A DNA stretch of 64,000 bases from Archangium violaceum Cb vi76 (GTDB lineage Bacteria > Myxococcota > Myxococcia > Myxococcales > Myxococcaceae). This document shows, one piece after another, positions 8,696 through 17,484 of the stretch (the stretch's first letter is position 1; every line of letters starts with the position of its first letter). A model generated the notes under the pieces. That model did not search any database. It worked only from the letters and a program-made list of their open reading frames with translations, and was not told where the DNA came from. The position numbers were made by a program, and so were the translations under genes. The stretch lies in the NCBI RefSeq assembly GCF_000733295.1, contig NZ_JPMI01000011.1:36557-100556 (forward strand). Reading direction: 5' to 3'.

Positions 8696-8731
8696 CGGCC
8701 TGGACCGCTGAAGAACAGCGGTTCCAGGCCG
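8696..8731. terminator. bidirectional hairpin terminator between convergent genes
   Basis: Arms CGGCCTGGACCGCTG and CAGCGGTTCCAGGCCG pair over 15 bases with one bulge around a five-base loop (AAGAA). It lies between the convergent small membrane-protein gene and the GAF gene, so it can end transcription from both sides. Confidence 0.75.
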
Positions 8732-8757
8732 GACTCGTGAGGCGCTGAGGCGGAGGC

Positions 8758-9345
8758 TTAGCGCGTGCCCGTCGCCGCGCAGCGCTGCATCATGTTCTCC
8801 AACTCCTGGCGCGTCTGCGCCAGCTGCTCGCGCCGCATGTCCTGGCGCAGCGCGTTCGACAGCGAGCGCGACAGCGTCCGGACCACCGTCAGCTCATCCG
8901 ACGACCACCGGCGCTCCTTCTTGCAGTCGTCCAGCCGCAGGAAGCCCCACCACTGGCCGTTGATGTTGCCCACGTTGATGGGGCTCAGCAGCACCGACTG
9001 CACCCCCTGCGCCTCCAGGTTCACCTGCAGCGGCCCCTGGATGTTGCGCACCAGATCCCAGACCGGCTGCCCGCGCGAGAGCACCTCCACCCAGCCCGCC
9101 ATCTGATCCTTCAGCGGGAACGTCTGGATGAGCGGCGTCATCGGCGCCGAACCCCACGCGTGCCGCAGCGGCGCCAGGCGCTTGCCCGGCATCGTCGCCG
9201 CGCTGTTCTCGTACACCACCGCCCGGTCCACCCCGAGTGCCTTGCCCACCATCTCGATGGCCGACATCACCGCCTGGCCAGAAAATCCGTGCTCCACCAG
9301 CAGCTTCGAGGCCTCGGTCACCTTCGTGAATGCTTCGAGCGACAT
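8758..9345 (-). CDS. GAF-domain protein
   Basis: The 195-residue product is essentially one GAF domain. A short N-terminal helix is followed by an alpha/beta core that contains LGVDRAVVYEN, a central loop, a strand with VQSVLLSPINV, and WWGFLRLDDCKKERRW near residues 132-147; the last is the classic final strand of GAF domains in two-component sensors. A C-terminal helix (Arg/Gln/Glu-rich) resembles a signalling linker, but no kinase or output domain follows. It is probably a cytoplasmic small-molecule sensor that acts through a partner. The ATG has a GGAG element 7 bases upstream. It is a single gene with a terminator behind it. Confidence 0.85.
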   Translation of the reverse strand: MSLEAFTKVTEASKLLVEHGFSGQAVMSAIEMVGKALGVDRAVVYENSAATMPGKRLAPLRHAWGSAPMTPLIQTFPLKDQMAGWVEVLSRGQPVWDLVRNIQGPLQVNLEAQGVQSVLLSPINVGNINGQWWGFLRLDDCKKERRWSSDELTVVRTLSRSLSNALRQDMRREQLAQTRQELENMMQRCAATGTR

Positions 9346-9651
9346 CGCATGCTCCGTTCCGAGGGGGCACCCGGACTTGAATCGGGAAAAACAGGACTGA
9401 GCTGACTTCTCAGCGACTCATGGGTTCATTGAACACCAAGGGGATTCGGACTGTCAAGTCTGTCTGGATTTTATCAGCTCCTTTGGAATTCCAGCCTTTC
9501 CGCAACGGAGAACCTTTCACGGTGAGCGTGGGCGCAGGACGCTCCGGGTGTGGTTCAGCGTCTGAGGGAGCCGCGCATCGGAGGGCCGGGCTCGGGTAGC
9601 CTCGGGTCAGCCGGTGCCGGCTGGCCAGGCCCGGACAGGAGGTCCCGACGG

Positions 9652-10281
9652 ATGGAGAGCCTGGAGTCTCGTCTGGAGTTGCTGGAGCGCCGTTGCCGCC
9701 GCCTGCAAGCCGTCACCCTGGCCGCGCTCGTACTCGGAGCGCTCGGGGTGGGTGTTGCCCTGCTGCGCCCCATGGGGGCCTCGACGGGCGGGGAGCTGGT
9801 GGCCTCGCGCCTCACCCTCATGGATGGCCAGGGCCGCACCCGCGCCACGCTCTCGGCCCAGGAGGGCGGTGAGGGAGGGCTGGTGCTGCACGACACGCAG
9901 GGCCGGCCCCGCGCCCTGCTCGGCGTGGATGCCAGCGGCTCGCCCCGCTTGCGCTTCGCCACCGCCGAGGGCTCCATGCTCGCCGAGCTCACCGTGTACT
10001 CGGAGGAGGCCCCGCGCCTCGTGCTCGGCAACAACGGGGGTTCCGAGTTCTTCTCCGTGGGGCTGATGCCCGATGGGTCCTCGCGCCTGGAGCTCGCGGA
10101 TGGAGATGGGCGTCCGCGGGCCATTCTCGGCGCCGATGAGCACGGCGCTCCCGGGTTGCTGCTCGTGGACCGCAAGGGCCAGCCCCGCGCCTCGCTGCGC
10201 GTGTCTCCCAAGGATGACGCGAGCCTCGTGCTCGAGGGCCAGGATGGCCAGGTGTTCCGCGCCCCGTCCTCCGTGCAGTAG
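9652..10281 (+). CDS. membrane-anchored beta-repeat protein, function unknown
   Basis: ATG 9652 is chosen over the longer frame from 9550 because AGGAGGT lies 8 bases upstream. The 209-residue protein has an Arg/Glu-rich N-terminal helix, then one transmembrane segment (about residues 20-40). The exported part is built of repeated Gly/Asp-rich beta units of about 20-25 residues (for example DGQGRTRATLSAQ, DTQGRPRALLGVD, DGDGRPRAILGAD, DRKGQPRASLRVS). The repeats suggest an elongated beta structure. I know no enzyme family with this pattern. It is followed at 84 bases by the phospholipase-D-like gene on the same strand. Confidence 0.75.
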   Translation: MESLESRLELLERRCRRLQAVTLAALVLGALGVGVALLRPMGASTGGELVASRLTLMDGQGRTRATLSAQEGGEGGLVLHDTQGRPRALLGVDASGSPRLRFATAEGSMLAELTVYSEEAPRLVLGNNGGSEFFSVGLMPDGSSRLELADGDGRPRAILGADEHGAPGLLLVDRKGQPRASLRVSPKDDASLVLEGQDGQVFRAPSSVQ

Positions 10282-10365
10282 TCCCGGAGAGCAGGCAGGC
10301 GGGCGGGCCCGGCGCTCCGTGTGAGGGCTTCCCTGGCCCGGCGTCGTCCCTACCTTCCCACGGCC

Positions 10366-11625
10366 ATGGAATCGCCACCGACGGAAGCACAGGGCTGGGA
10401 GGCGCCTGACCACCGTAATCGCCAGCACGAGATGCGCGGCCCCATGACGCTGCCGCCCGGGCTGGGAGCCTTCAATCATGCGCTCTATCAGTCCACCCGT
10501 GTACAGCTCGAGCCGGGTCATCGGGTGGAGCTGGTGGAGAACGGCGCCATCTTCGATGAAATCGTCGAGGCCATCCGCCAGGCCACCGAGTCCGTCCACA
10601 TCCTCGTCTTCATCTGGCGGCCCAGCGAGCCGTCCGCGCGCATCGTGGAGGCACTGTGTGAGCGTGCCCGTGCCGGAGTCGCCTGCCGCGTCATCGTGGA
10701 CCCCGTGGGCAGCGAGGAGGTCCGCGGCGAGCACGACTTCGACCCGATGGTGGAGTGGCGGCTGCGCGAGGGCGGCGTCGAGGTGCACTACTTCCGGCCG
10801 CTCTCGGGGCGGTGGCTCGGCCGGCTCTTCGGGCGGACGCACCACAAGCTCGTGCTCATCGACGGGAAGGTGGGTTTCACCGGGGGCTTCGGCATCTGGA
10901 AGTCCTGGCAGGGCCAGGGAGACAGTCCCGAGGAGTGGCGCGACACCAACGTGCGCGTGGAGGGCCCCGCGGTGCGCGACATGCAGATCGCCTTCGCGCG
11001 CTCGTGGCAGGAGTGTGGCGGCGCACTGCTTCCGGAGAGCTGCTTCCCCGAGCCGTCCGGCGAGGGCGAGGGTGATACCTGCGCGGGCTTCGTGGAGAGC
11101 ATCGGCGCCTCGGGCATCTCCGAGGCCGAGCGCATGCTGCGCATGGTGTTCGCCGAGGCGCGCGAGCGGCTGTGGATCGCCAACGCCTATTTCACTCCGC
11201 CCAAGGCCATCCTCGAGCAGTTGCTGGAGAAGCGGAAGCAGGGCGTGGACGTGCGGGTGCTCGCGGCCGGGCCCGTGCACGACTGGCGCATCGTCCGCGC
11301 CTCGCAGCGCGCCACCTACGAGCGGATGCTGAAGGGCGGCGTCAGCATGTGGGAGTACCAGCCTTCCATGATGCACTCCAAGACGGTGCTCGTGGACGAC
11401 TGGCTGACCGTGGTGGGCTCCACCAACCTGGACGCCTTGTCGCTGCACCGCATGCGCGAGGGCTCCCTGGTGGTGGCCGACAAGCGGCTCGCCGCGAAGC
11501 TGGCGAGGTGCTGGGCGCGGGACCTGGCGCACTCGAAGGAGGTGACACTCTCTCACGGTGGGCGCACCAACCCGTGGCGGCGGTTCGCGCGGCGGGTGAC
11601 GCAGCTGCTCGCCCTGGACCGCTGA
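10366..11625 (+). CDS. phospholipase D / cardiolipin synthase family protein
   Basis: A 419-residue protein with two HKD catalytic motifs: the first in HHKLVLIDGKVGFTGG (about residues 160-175), the second in MHSKTVLVDDWLTVVGSTN. Two motifs in one chain give the complete phosphatidyl-transferase active site. Members condense phosphatidylglycerol to cardiolipin or hydrolyse phospholipids. There is no strong N-terminal membrane segment, so it resembles the ClsB-like soluble or peripheral branch. The start is uncertain: ATG 10366 is used, ATG 10432 and a GTG at 10321 are alternatives, and none has a strong ribosome site. Its 3' end abuts an endonuclease-III remnant on the other strand. Confidence 0.88.
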   Translation: MESPPTEAQGWEAPDHRNRQHEMRGPMTLPPGLGAFNHALYQSTRVQLEPGHRVELVENGAIFDEIVEAIRQATESVHILVFIWRPSEPSARIVEALCERARAGVACRVIVDPVGSEEVRGEHDFDPMVEWRLREGGVEVHYFRPLSGRWLGRLFGRTHHKLVLIDGKVGFTGGFGIWKSWQGQGDSPEEWRDTNVRVEGPAVRDMQIAFARSWQECGGALLPESCFPEPSGEGEGDTCAGFVESIGASGISEAERMLRMVFAEARERLWIANAYFTPPKAILEQLLEKRKQGVDVRVLAAGPVHDWRIVRASQRATYERMLKGGVSMWEYQPSMMHSKTVLVDDWLTVVGSTNLDALSLHRMREGSLVVADKRLAAKLARCWARDLAHSKEVTLSHGGRTNPWRRFARRVTQLLALDR

Positions 11626-11786
11626 GGCTCCGGTGCGGCCGCCTCCAGCGCGGCCAGCGTCTGCTCGGGGGTGCTCGCCCGCACGTAGCCCCAGCGGTTC
11701 GTCACCCGGTGCACGTGGATGTCCACGCTGATGCGCTCCTGCCCCAGCTGGCGCATGGCCTCGGGGGCGAGCGGTCCGTCAGTAGT
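11626..11786 (-). pseudogene. remnant of an endonuclease III (HhH-GPD) gene
   Basis: Between the phospholipase-D-like gene and the porin gene the minus strand encodes a run containing RISVDIHVHRVTNRWGY, then STPEQTLAALEA. In endonuclease III-like proteins this matches the segment around the catalytic Asp (VDxHVxRVxNR). The preceding helix-hairpin-helix, the catalytic Lys and the C-terminal iron-sulphur cysteines are missing. The frame has no proper start and runs into the neighbouring gene. It is therefore a decayed fragment left between two intact genes. Confidence 0.7.
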
Positions 11787-13056
11787 TCACCTGGACCTGG
11801 ATGCGCGTCAGGTGCCCCTGCTCCTGCTCGTAGGGCGCACGCGAGGAGGTGCGATCCGAGAGGACGTAGGCGCCCGTTACCTCCAGGGCCTTGAGGATCT
11901 GCCACTCCACGCCCAGCTCCAGCTCGCGCACGTCGTAGCGGGGGGCGTTCGTCTCGGCCTTCTTGCCGCCCTGGTAGAGGGTGCCTCTCACATACGGGAG
12001 GAACGAGATGCCGAGCACGTTGTCCAGCCGGTACATGAGCTGCGCATAGCCACCGTGCAGCGGGCGGCTGGCGACGACGGTGTTCTCGTCTCCCTCGCCG
12101 AGGGACGGGCCGCGTCCCACGTTGTACTCGGCGACGAAGCCGATGGGCTGCGGGTAGATGACGAGGCTGGCGACGGCGCGGGTATCGACCATGTTGCTGT
12201 CGCCCTGGGTGGTGTACCCGGTGCCCGTGGAGACGTTGTAGCGGCCGTAGTAGCCCGCCACGCCGACCTCGACGTACTGCTTGCCGAAGAGGAAGGGCCA
12301 GGTGAAGCGGGCCACGGCGTGCGGGGTGTCATTGCGATCGGGGCGGTTGGCGCCCTGGCCGTTGAAGACGCCGAAGCCCACCACGCCGTAGTCGCCCGAG
12401 CCCTTGAGCTTGCTGTTGGCCAGGTCCGCGAAGCGCTGGCGGATCTCCGCGGGCTCCCAGTAGAAGAACGCACCCAGATCGCGCTCGTCCCGGAACGCGC
12501 TGTTGATGGCGTCGTTACGGTCGAGCGGGGCGCGGTTCTGGCTCGACTGGAGGTTCTCGAAGCCGTAGGGCACCTTCGACTGGCCCACGCGCAGCCGGAA
12601 CTCCTTCTTCGCATCGAAGAAGATGTCGGCGTACCAGTCCCGCATGATGGCCACGTTGAGCTGATCTCCGATGGCGGAGGCGAAGTCGGGCTGCAGGTAG
12701 ATGGAGACGTGCTCGTGGACGTCGCCGAAGATGACGAGCCGCGCCCGCCGGATGCCGAAGCCCTGGTTCTTCCCGAGGAAGCGGTCGCCCTGATCGTTGA
12801 TGAGGTCGTCGTTCCTCTCGAAGCTCGGGAGGCGGTTGTAGCGGAACTGCGTGTAACCCCGGAACTTGATGCGCTCGTACCAGGGCGTCTCCTTCTCCTT
12901 CTTGGCCTCGGGCGGCTGCGAGGGCTGGGCGGGCTCGGCGGTGGGCGGCGGGGAGGCCGGCTCCTGCTGGGCCAGCGAGACGGGGGACAGCAGCAGGGTG
13001 GCGCCGGAGAGCAGTGCCTGGAAGACGGGGCGGTAGGCAGAAGACATGGCGGGCAT
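11779..13056 (-). CDS. OprO/OprP-type outer-membrane porin
   Basis: The 425-residue protein has a signal peptide (hydrophobic core then SLAQQ), a Pro/Glu-rich periplasmic linker, and a long series of alternating beta strands. It fits the phosphate-selective porin O/P family, trimeric 16-stranded barrels that admit anions. It ends with a short strand and Asn-Tyr rather than the usual terminal Phe. The start at 13056 is the first Met before the signal peptide; Met at 13047 is an alternative, and the longer frame from 13137 lacks support. No Pho-box-like sequence was recognised upstream. It is transcribed divergently from the aldo/keto reductase. Confidence 0.85.
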   Translation of the reverse strand: MPAMSSAYRPVFQALLSGATLLLSPVSLAQQEPASPPPTAEPAQPSQPPEAKKEKETPWYERIKFRGYTQFRYNRLPSFERNDDLINDQGDRFLGKNQGFGIRRARLVIFGDVHEHVSIYLQPDFASAIGDQLNVAIMRDWYADIFFDAKKEFRLRVGQSKVPYGFENLQSSQNRAPLDRNDAINSAFRDERDLGAFFYWEPAEIRQRFADLANSKLKGSGDYGVVGFGVFNGQGANRPDRNDTPHAVARFTWPFLFGKQYVEVGVAGYYGRYNVSTGTGYTTQGDSNMVDTRAVASLVIYPQPIGFVAEYNVGRGPSLGEGDENTVVASRPLHGGYAQLMYRLDNVLGISFLPYVRGTLYQGGKKAETNAPRYDVRELELGVEWQILKALEVTGAYVLSDRTSSRAPYEQEQGHLTRIQVQVNY

Positions 13057-13220
13057 GAATGCTTCGCGCCTGCAAGCGCGGAAGCGCTCCCAGGCCGTTG
13101 TGACGTGCTCGCTACCGAATTGGGCGGGACAGCGCAATCTGGAGAATCACTGTTGCAGGGACGTCACATGGGTGCCTTCCTGGTGTTTCAAGACTCACGG
13201 ACGTCAGGAGGAAGGCAGCG

Positions 13221-14189
13221 GTGATACAGCGAAGACTGGGGCGCTCGGACATCGAGATCTCCGCCATTGGGTTGGGGTGCTGGCAGTTCTCCGAGGGCTC
13301 TGGCCTGGCGGGTGGTTTCTGGGAGGCCCTGCCCACCCAGACGGTGGAGGAGATCGTCGACGCGTCCCTGCGCGGAGGCATCAACTGGTTCGACACCGCC
13401 GAGGCCTACGGCGATGGCCGCTCGGAGCGGGCCCTCGCCAGCGCCCTCACGCGGCTGGGGAAGAAGCCCGGTGAGGTCGTCGTCGCCACGAAGTGGTTCC
13501 CGTATCCGTTCCGCGGCGCCTCCAGCATCGTCAACACGATTGGCGACCGGCTCACGAACCTGAATCCCTTTGGCATCGACCTGCATCAGATCCACCAGCC
13601 CTTCGCCTTCACCACGGTCGCGGCCCAGGCCAACGCGATGGCGGACCTGGTCCAGGGGGGGAAGATCCGCACGGTGGGGGTGAGCAACTTCTCCGCGAAG
13701 CGGATGCGCGCGTTCCATGAGGTGCTGGCCCGCCGGGGCGTCCCGCTCGTGTCCAATCAGATGCAGTACAGCCTGCTGGACCGGCGCATCGAGTCGAATG
13801 GGGTGATGGCCGCGGCGAAGGAGCTCGGCATCACCCTCATCGCGTACTCACCGCTCGCGCAGGGCCTGCTCTCGGGCAAGTTCCACGAGGACCCGACGCT
13901 CATCCAGAAGCGCGTGGGCCCGCGCAAGTTCCTGCCGAGCTTCCGCGCCCAGGGGCTCGAGCGCAGCCGCCCGCTCATCGAGGAGCTGCGGAAGATCGCC
14001 ACCGCCCATGGCGTCACGCCCTCGCAGGTGGCCCTCAACTGGTTGATCCACTTCCACGGGGACACGGTGGTGGTCATCCCGGGAGCGACGAAGGGGCGCC
14101 ACGCCGAGGAGAACGTCGGGGCGGGGAAGTTCACCCTCTCGCCCGACGAGCTGCGCCGCATCGACGAGCTGTCGCGGCAGTTCCTCTGA
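13221..14189 (+). CDS. aldo/keto reductase
   Basis: The 322-residue protein is a full-length member of the NADPH-dependent aldo/keto reductase superfamily (TIM barrel). The tetrad is visible: Asp and Tyr in WFDTAEAYGDGRSE (about residues 56-69), Lys in VATKWFP, and His in LHQIHQP. The C-terminal cofactor-binding part (VVIPGATKGRHAEEN) is present. The GTG start has a strong AGGAGG site 9 bases upstream. It resembles the YajO/AKR11-12-like branch that reduces aldehydes and ketones. The substrate cannot be inferred, and there is no pathway neighbour. Confidence 0.92.
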   Translation: MIQRRLGRSDIEISAIGLGCWQFSEGSGLAGGFWEALPTQTVEEIVDASLRGGINWFDTAEAYGDGRSERALASALTRLGKKPGEVVVATKWFPYPFRGASSIVNTIGDRLTNLNPFGIDLHQIHQPFAFTTVAAQANAMADLVQGGKIRTVGVSNFSAKRMRAFHEVLARRGVPLVSNQMQYSLLDRRIESNGVMAAAKELGITLIAYSPLAQGLLSGKFHEDPTLIQKRVGPRKFLPSFRAQGLERSRPLIEELRKIATAHGVTPSQVALNWLIHFHGDTVVVIPGATKGRHAEENVGAGKFTLSPDELRRIDELSRQFL

Positions 14190-14296
14190 AAGGGCGAGGG
14201 CCTGGAATCCGGGCCCGGCTTCCCGGGGGTTGTCACGATGCCTACCCTGTGTGCGTGCTTGACGGCGTGAATGACAGGGAGCGGGCAGGCAACCCC

Positions 14297-14860
14297 ATGG
14301 GAAACACGGAGCATGCGCTCATCCGACGGCTGGAGGCTCGCTTCCGCCGGATGACGGAGGTGCTCTACGACACGCGTGTTCCTCCCCGGGTCCTGGATGA
14401 AGAGGTCATGCCCTTCATCGGGGAGGACATCACCTTCAAGGATCCCTGGCAGCAGGGGACTGGCCGCGAGATCTACCGGCGTGGCGCGGCCGGCTTCCAC
14501 TGCATGTTCTCCTTCGACTTCGACATCTTCCAGCTCAACGTCCAGCTGGAGGAGGGCCTCCGGGGAGGCCGGGCGATCGTCGACGGAATCATGAACCTGA
14601 AGCAGTTCAGCTGGCTGTACACGTACCCGCTGAGGACGATCCTCGTCTACGACTTCTCCCTCGTGGGCTCCACGGTGGAGGAACTGAAGCCCGTGGTCCA
14701 CGTGCACGAGGAGATGTGGAGCCTGGGCGACATGATCGCCGCCGTCCCGGGGGTGGGCCGGTTCTACAAGAACGTCTTCCGCAAGGGCTTCAGCCAAGGC
14801 TTCCTGGCGGCCTCGGCGCTCTGCCGCCGCGTGCGGGGTGCCGCGGCGACGCGAGGCTGA
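14297..14860 (+). CDS. SnoaL/NTF2-like protein
   Basis: A 187-residue protein. The core around residues 40-150 (MPFIGEDITFKDPWQQ, then long strands with Phe, Tyr and Val) has the look of the NTF2/SnoaL fold, similar to DUF2358-type proteins. Such folds serve as small-molecule binding cups or polyketide cyclases. A C-terminal helix (RFYKNVFRKGF) is amphipathic. No signal peptide is present. Met 14297 is preferred; the longer frame from 14249 has no better site. It converges on the GNAT gene with a 6-base gap. Confidence 0.6.
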   Translation: MGNTEHALIRRLEARFRRMTEVLYDTRVPPRVLDEEVMPFIGEDITFKDPWQQGTGREIYRRGAAGFHCMFSFDFDIFQLNVQLEEGLRGGRAIVDGIMNLKQFSWLYTYPLRTILVYDFSLVGSTVEELKPVVHVHEEMWSLGDMIAAVPGVGRFYKNVFRKGFSQGFLAASALCRRVRGAAATRG

Positions 14861-14866
14861 GGCGGC

Positions 14867-15361
14867 TCAGCGCAGCGGGAGCGCGTACCAGCGATCGCAG
14901 CCGAAGTGGCCCGTGGCTCCCATGGGGGCGCAGAGCGGCTGGAAGCCCAGGCGCTGGTAGAGCTTCTGCGCCTGCGTCATCCCCTCGAGCGTCTCCAGGT
15001 AGCACGTGCGGTAACCCGCCTCCCGGGCGAACGCGAGGCACTGGCGCAGCATCCGCTCGCCCACGCCCCGCCCGCGCACCTCGGGGAGGAAGTACATCTT
15101 CCGCAGCTCGCAGATGCCGGGCTCGCCGCCGTCCAGGGGGGCGATGCCGCCTCCACCCAGCACCCGGCCCGTTTCGTCCTCCACCACCCAGTAGGCGCAA
15201 CCCGGGCGAGCGTAGGCCGCGCTCATGCCGTTCACCTCGGGGTCGTGGATGGCGAAGCCCGGGCCGCTCGCGCCGAACTCGGGCATGACCTGGCGGATGA
15301 CCGCCGCCACAGCCGCGTCGTCTCGCGGCTCGATGGGACGCAGCTTCAGTTCCGTGCTCAT
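14867..15361 (-). CDS. GNAT-family N-acetyltransferase
   Basis: A 164-residue single GNAT domain. The acetyl-CoA pyrophosphate loop is visible in LPEVRGRGVGERML (about residues 94-107), after the strand ELRKMYF. The C-terminal half has the expected YLETLEGMTQAQKLYQRLGF helix-strand pair. The acceptor is unknown; small amines, peptides or antibiotics are all possible in this family. ATG 15361 is chosen because the longer frame from 15415 adds only a low-quality N-terminus. It is divergent from argC across about 210 bases that contain a small palindrome. Confidence 0.9.
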   Translation of the reverse strand: MSTELKLRPIEPRDDAAVAAVIRQVMPEFGASGPGFAIHDPEVNGMSAAYARPGCAYWVVEDETGRVLGGGGIAPLDGGEPGICELRKMYFLPEVRGRGVGERMLRQCLAFAREAGYRTCYLETLEGMTQAQKLYQRLGFQPLCAPMGATGHFGCDRWYALPLR

Positions 15362-15426
15362 GGGAGGCCCAACGTTCCACAGCCTCCGCCCCGAGGCCAG
15401 CGCCGAGCGGCACACTCCAGACGGCT

Positions 15427-15441
15427 CATACCCCGGGTATG
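15427..15441. promoter_or_regulatory. short palindrome upstream of argC and the GNAT gene
   Basis: CATACCC-C-GGGTATG has two 7-base arms around one central base. It lies in the divergent interval between the acetyltransferase and argC. It could be an operator for one or both genes; it does not look like the AT-rich ARG box of enteric bacteria. Confidence 0.3.
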
Positions 15442-15574
15442 TGCGCCTCCGGGGAGGAGTAGGGGAGATGACAGCTGCGCATGGCCCGCCGCGTCACCGG
15501 TTCGGTGAGGTGGATTTCCCGGCCGGGGCCCCCCTATACACCCGCCCGGGAAGTCCCTCCCGGAGACAGTGCAC

Positions 15575-16639
15575 ATGGCCAACAAGGTCAAGGCAGTCCT
15601 CATCGGCGGTACCGGTTACGGCGGAGCCGAGATCCTCCGCCGGCTCCTCTTCAACCCCAACGTGGAGGTGGTCCGCGTCACGGCGGTGGACAACATCGGC
15701 AAGAAGGTGGGCGACGTCCACTTCAACCTCGCCGGGCTCACCGAGCTCACCTTCCAGGAGATGCCTCCCGCCCAGGCCGTGGCCGGCGCGGACGTGGCCT
15801 TCCTGGCCATGCCCCACAAGACCACCGCCAAGGTGGTGCTGGACATCCTCGGCACGGGCGTGCGCATCGTGGACCTGTCCGGCGACTTCCGCCTGCGTGA
15901 CGCGGCCGCCTACGCGAAGTACTACGGCGTGGACCACCCGGCGCCGCGGATGCTCACCGACGGCTCCTTCACCTACGGCATGCCCGAGCTCAACCGCGAG
16001 GCCATCCGCGAGGCGCGCTACATCGCCAGCCCCGGCTGCTTCGCCACCACCATCGCGCTCGGCCTGATGCCGCTGGCGAAGGCGGGCCTGCTCACCGGCC
16101 CCATCCACACCGTGGCCGCCACGGGCTCCTCGGGCAGCGGCGCCAACCCGCAGATTACGACCCACCACCCGCTGCGCGCGGCCAACCTGCGCACGTACAA
16201 GCCGCTCGAGCACCAGCACATCCCCGAGATTCTCCAGACGCTGCGCAACGCGGGCGGCAAGGAGGACATGTCGCTGGAGTTCGTGCCCGTGTCGGCGCCG
16301 CTGCCGCGCGGCATCTTCTCCACCTCGTTCGCCGAGGTGCCCGCCTCCGTCACGCAGGAGCAGCTCACCGCCGCGTGGAAGACGGCGTATGGCAACGAGC
16401 CCTTCATCCGGATTGTCGGCGGCGGCCGTCAGCCCGAGGTGGTGGGCGTGTCCGGCAGCAACTACGTGGAGGTGGGCTTCACGCTCGGCCCCGTGACGGG
16501 CAACACCCGGCGCGTGGTGTGCTTCTCCGCGCTCGACAACCTGGTGAAGGGCGGCGCCGGCCAGGCCATCCAGAGCTTCAACCTCATGATGGGTTGGGAC
16601 GAGCGCCTCACCCTCGCCGAGCCGGGGTTGTGGCCGTGA
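15575..16639 (+). CDS. argC: N-acetyl-gamma-glutamyl-phosphate reductase
   Basis: A 354-residue protein that catalyses the third step of arginine synthesis: NADPH-dependent reduction of N-acetylglutamyl phosphate to the semialdehyde, in the cytoplasm. The nucleotide-binding loop GGTGYGGAE is at the N-terminus. The catalytic Cys is in SPGCFAT (near residue 154), and the signature ATGSSGSGA follows. Length fits the family. ATG 15575 is preferred over GTG 15569 because GGAG lies 9 bases upstream. Its stop overlaps the argB start by four bases (GTGA), so the two genes are coupled. Confidence 0.95.
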   Translation: MANKVKAVLIGGTGYGGAEILRRLLFNPNVEVVRVTAVDNIGKKVGDVHFNLAGLTELTFQEMPPAQAVAGADVAFLAMPHKTTAKVVLDILGTGVRIVDLSGDFRLRDAAAYAKYYGVDHPAPRMLTDGSFTYGMPELNREAIREARYIASPGCFATTIALGLMPLAKAGLLTGPIHTVAATGSSGSGANPQITTHHPLRAANLRTYKPLEHQHIPEILQTLRNAGGKEDMSLEFVPVSAPLPRGIFSTSFAEVPASVTQEQLTAAWKTAYGNEPFIRIVGGGRQPEVVGVSGSNYVEVGFTLGPVTGNTRRVVCFSALDNLVKGGAGQAIQSFNLMMGWDERLTLAEPGLWP

Positions 16640-17484
16640 GCGGGCTCTCTGACTTCCGCGGGCGCTGGTTCGTCGTGAAGATTGGCGGCGAGCTGGCCAT
16701 GGACAAGCCGAAGCTCGCCGCGAGCGTGGGCGCCGCCGTGCGCGCCTTCCTCGAGGCGGGCATCCGCGTGGCCGTCATCCACGGTGGCGGGCCCCAGGCC
16801 ACGGAGATGCAGAAGCGGCTCGGCCTGCAGCCGAAGATGGTGGCGGGCCGCCGCTACACCGACGAGGCCACCCTCGAGGTGATGAAGATGACGCTCGCGG
16901 GCCAGGTGTCCGTGGACGTGGCCTCGGCCTTCCGCATCGCCGGCGTGCCCGCGCTGTGCACCACCGGCATGTCCGCCGGGCTCATCGACGCGAAGCGCCG
17001 GCCTCCCAAGGTGATGAGCGGCGCGGGCCCGGAGCCGGTGGACCTGGGACTCGTGGGCGATGTCACCGGCGTGAACACCGAGGCCTTCCAGCGCATCTCG
17101 GACGCGGGTTTCGTGCCGGTGCTCGGCTCGTTGTCGGGTGATGCTCAGGGCAACGTGTTCAACGTCAACGCGGACACGGTGGCCACCCGCGTGGCCGCGA
17201 AGCTCGGGGCGGCGAAGTTGTTCCTCGTGTCCAACGTGCCCGGCGTGCTCGCCAACAAGGACGAGCCGTCCACCCGGCTGCCCACGCTGACTCCCGCCGA
17301 GGCCCGCGCGAAGATTGCCTCCGGTGTGATTCAGGGCGGCATGATTCCCAAGGTGGAGGAGAGCCTGGAGATGCTGGAAGAGGGCATCGAGGCCATCCAC
17401 ATCGTGGGCATCTCGCCCAACGATGCCGTGCTGCGCGAGGCCGAGAAGGCCGGCAGTCAGGGCACCGCGTTCCTGCGCGGATAG
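16636..17484 (+). CDS. argB: acetylglutamate kinase
   Basis: A 282-residue amino-acid kinase that phosphorylates N-acetylglutamate, the second step of arginine synthesis. Visible family features are the N-terminal VVKIGGELA with the phosphate-binding Lys, VIHGGGPQ, GLVGDVTGVN, the Asn-rich NVNADTVA, and the C-terminal GGMIPKVEE. The start GTG overlaps the argC stop. Other arginine genes are not in the window. Product inhibition by arginine is common in this family, but the N-terminal extension of the sensitive class is short here, so sensitivity is uncertain. Confidence 0.95.
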   Translation: MSGLSDFRGRWFVVKIGGELAMDKPKLAASVGAAVRAFLEAGIRVAVIHGGGPQATEMQKRLGLQPKMVAGRRYTDEATLEVMKMTLAGQVSVDVASAFRIAGVPALCTTGMSAGLIDAKRRPPKVMSGAGPEPVDLGLVGDVTGVNTEAFQRISDAGFVPVLGSLSGDAQGNVFNVNADTVATRVAAKLGAAKLFLVSNVPGVLANKDEPSTRLPTLTPAEARAKIASGVIQGGMIPKVEESLEMLEEGIEAIHIVGISPNDAVLREAEKAGSQGTAFLRG

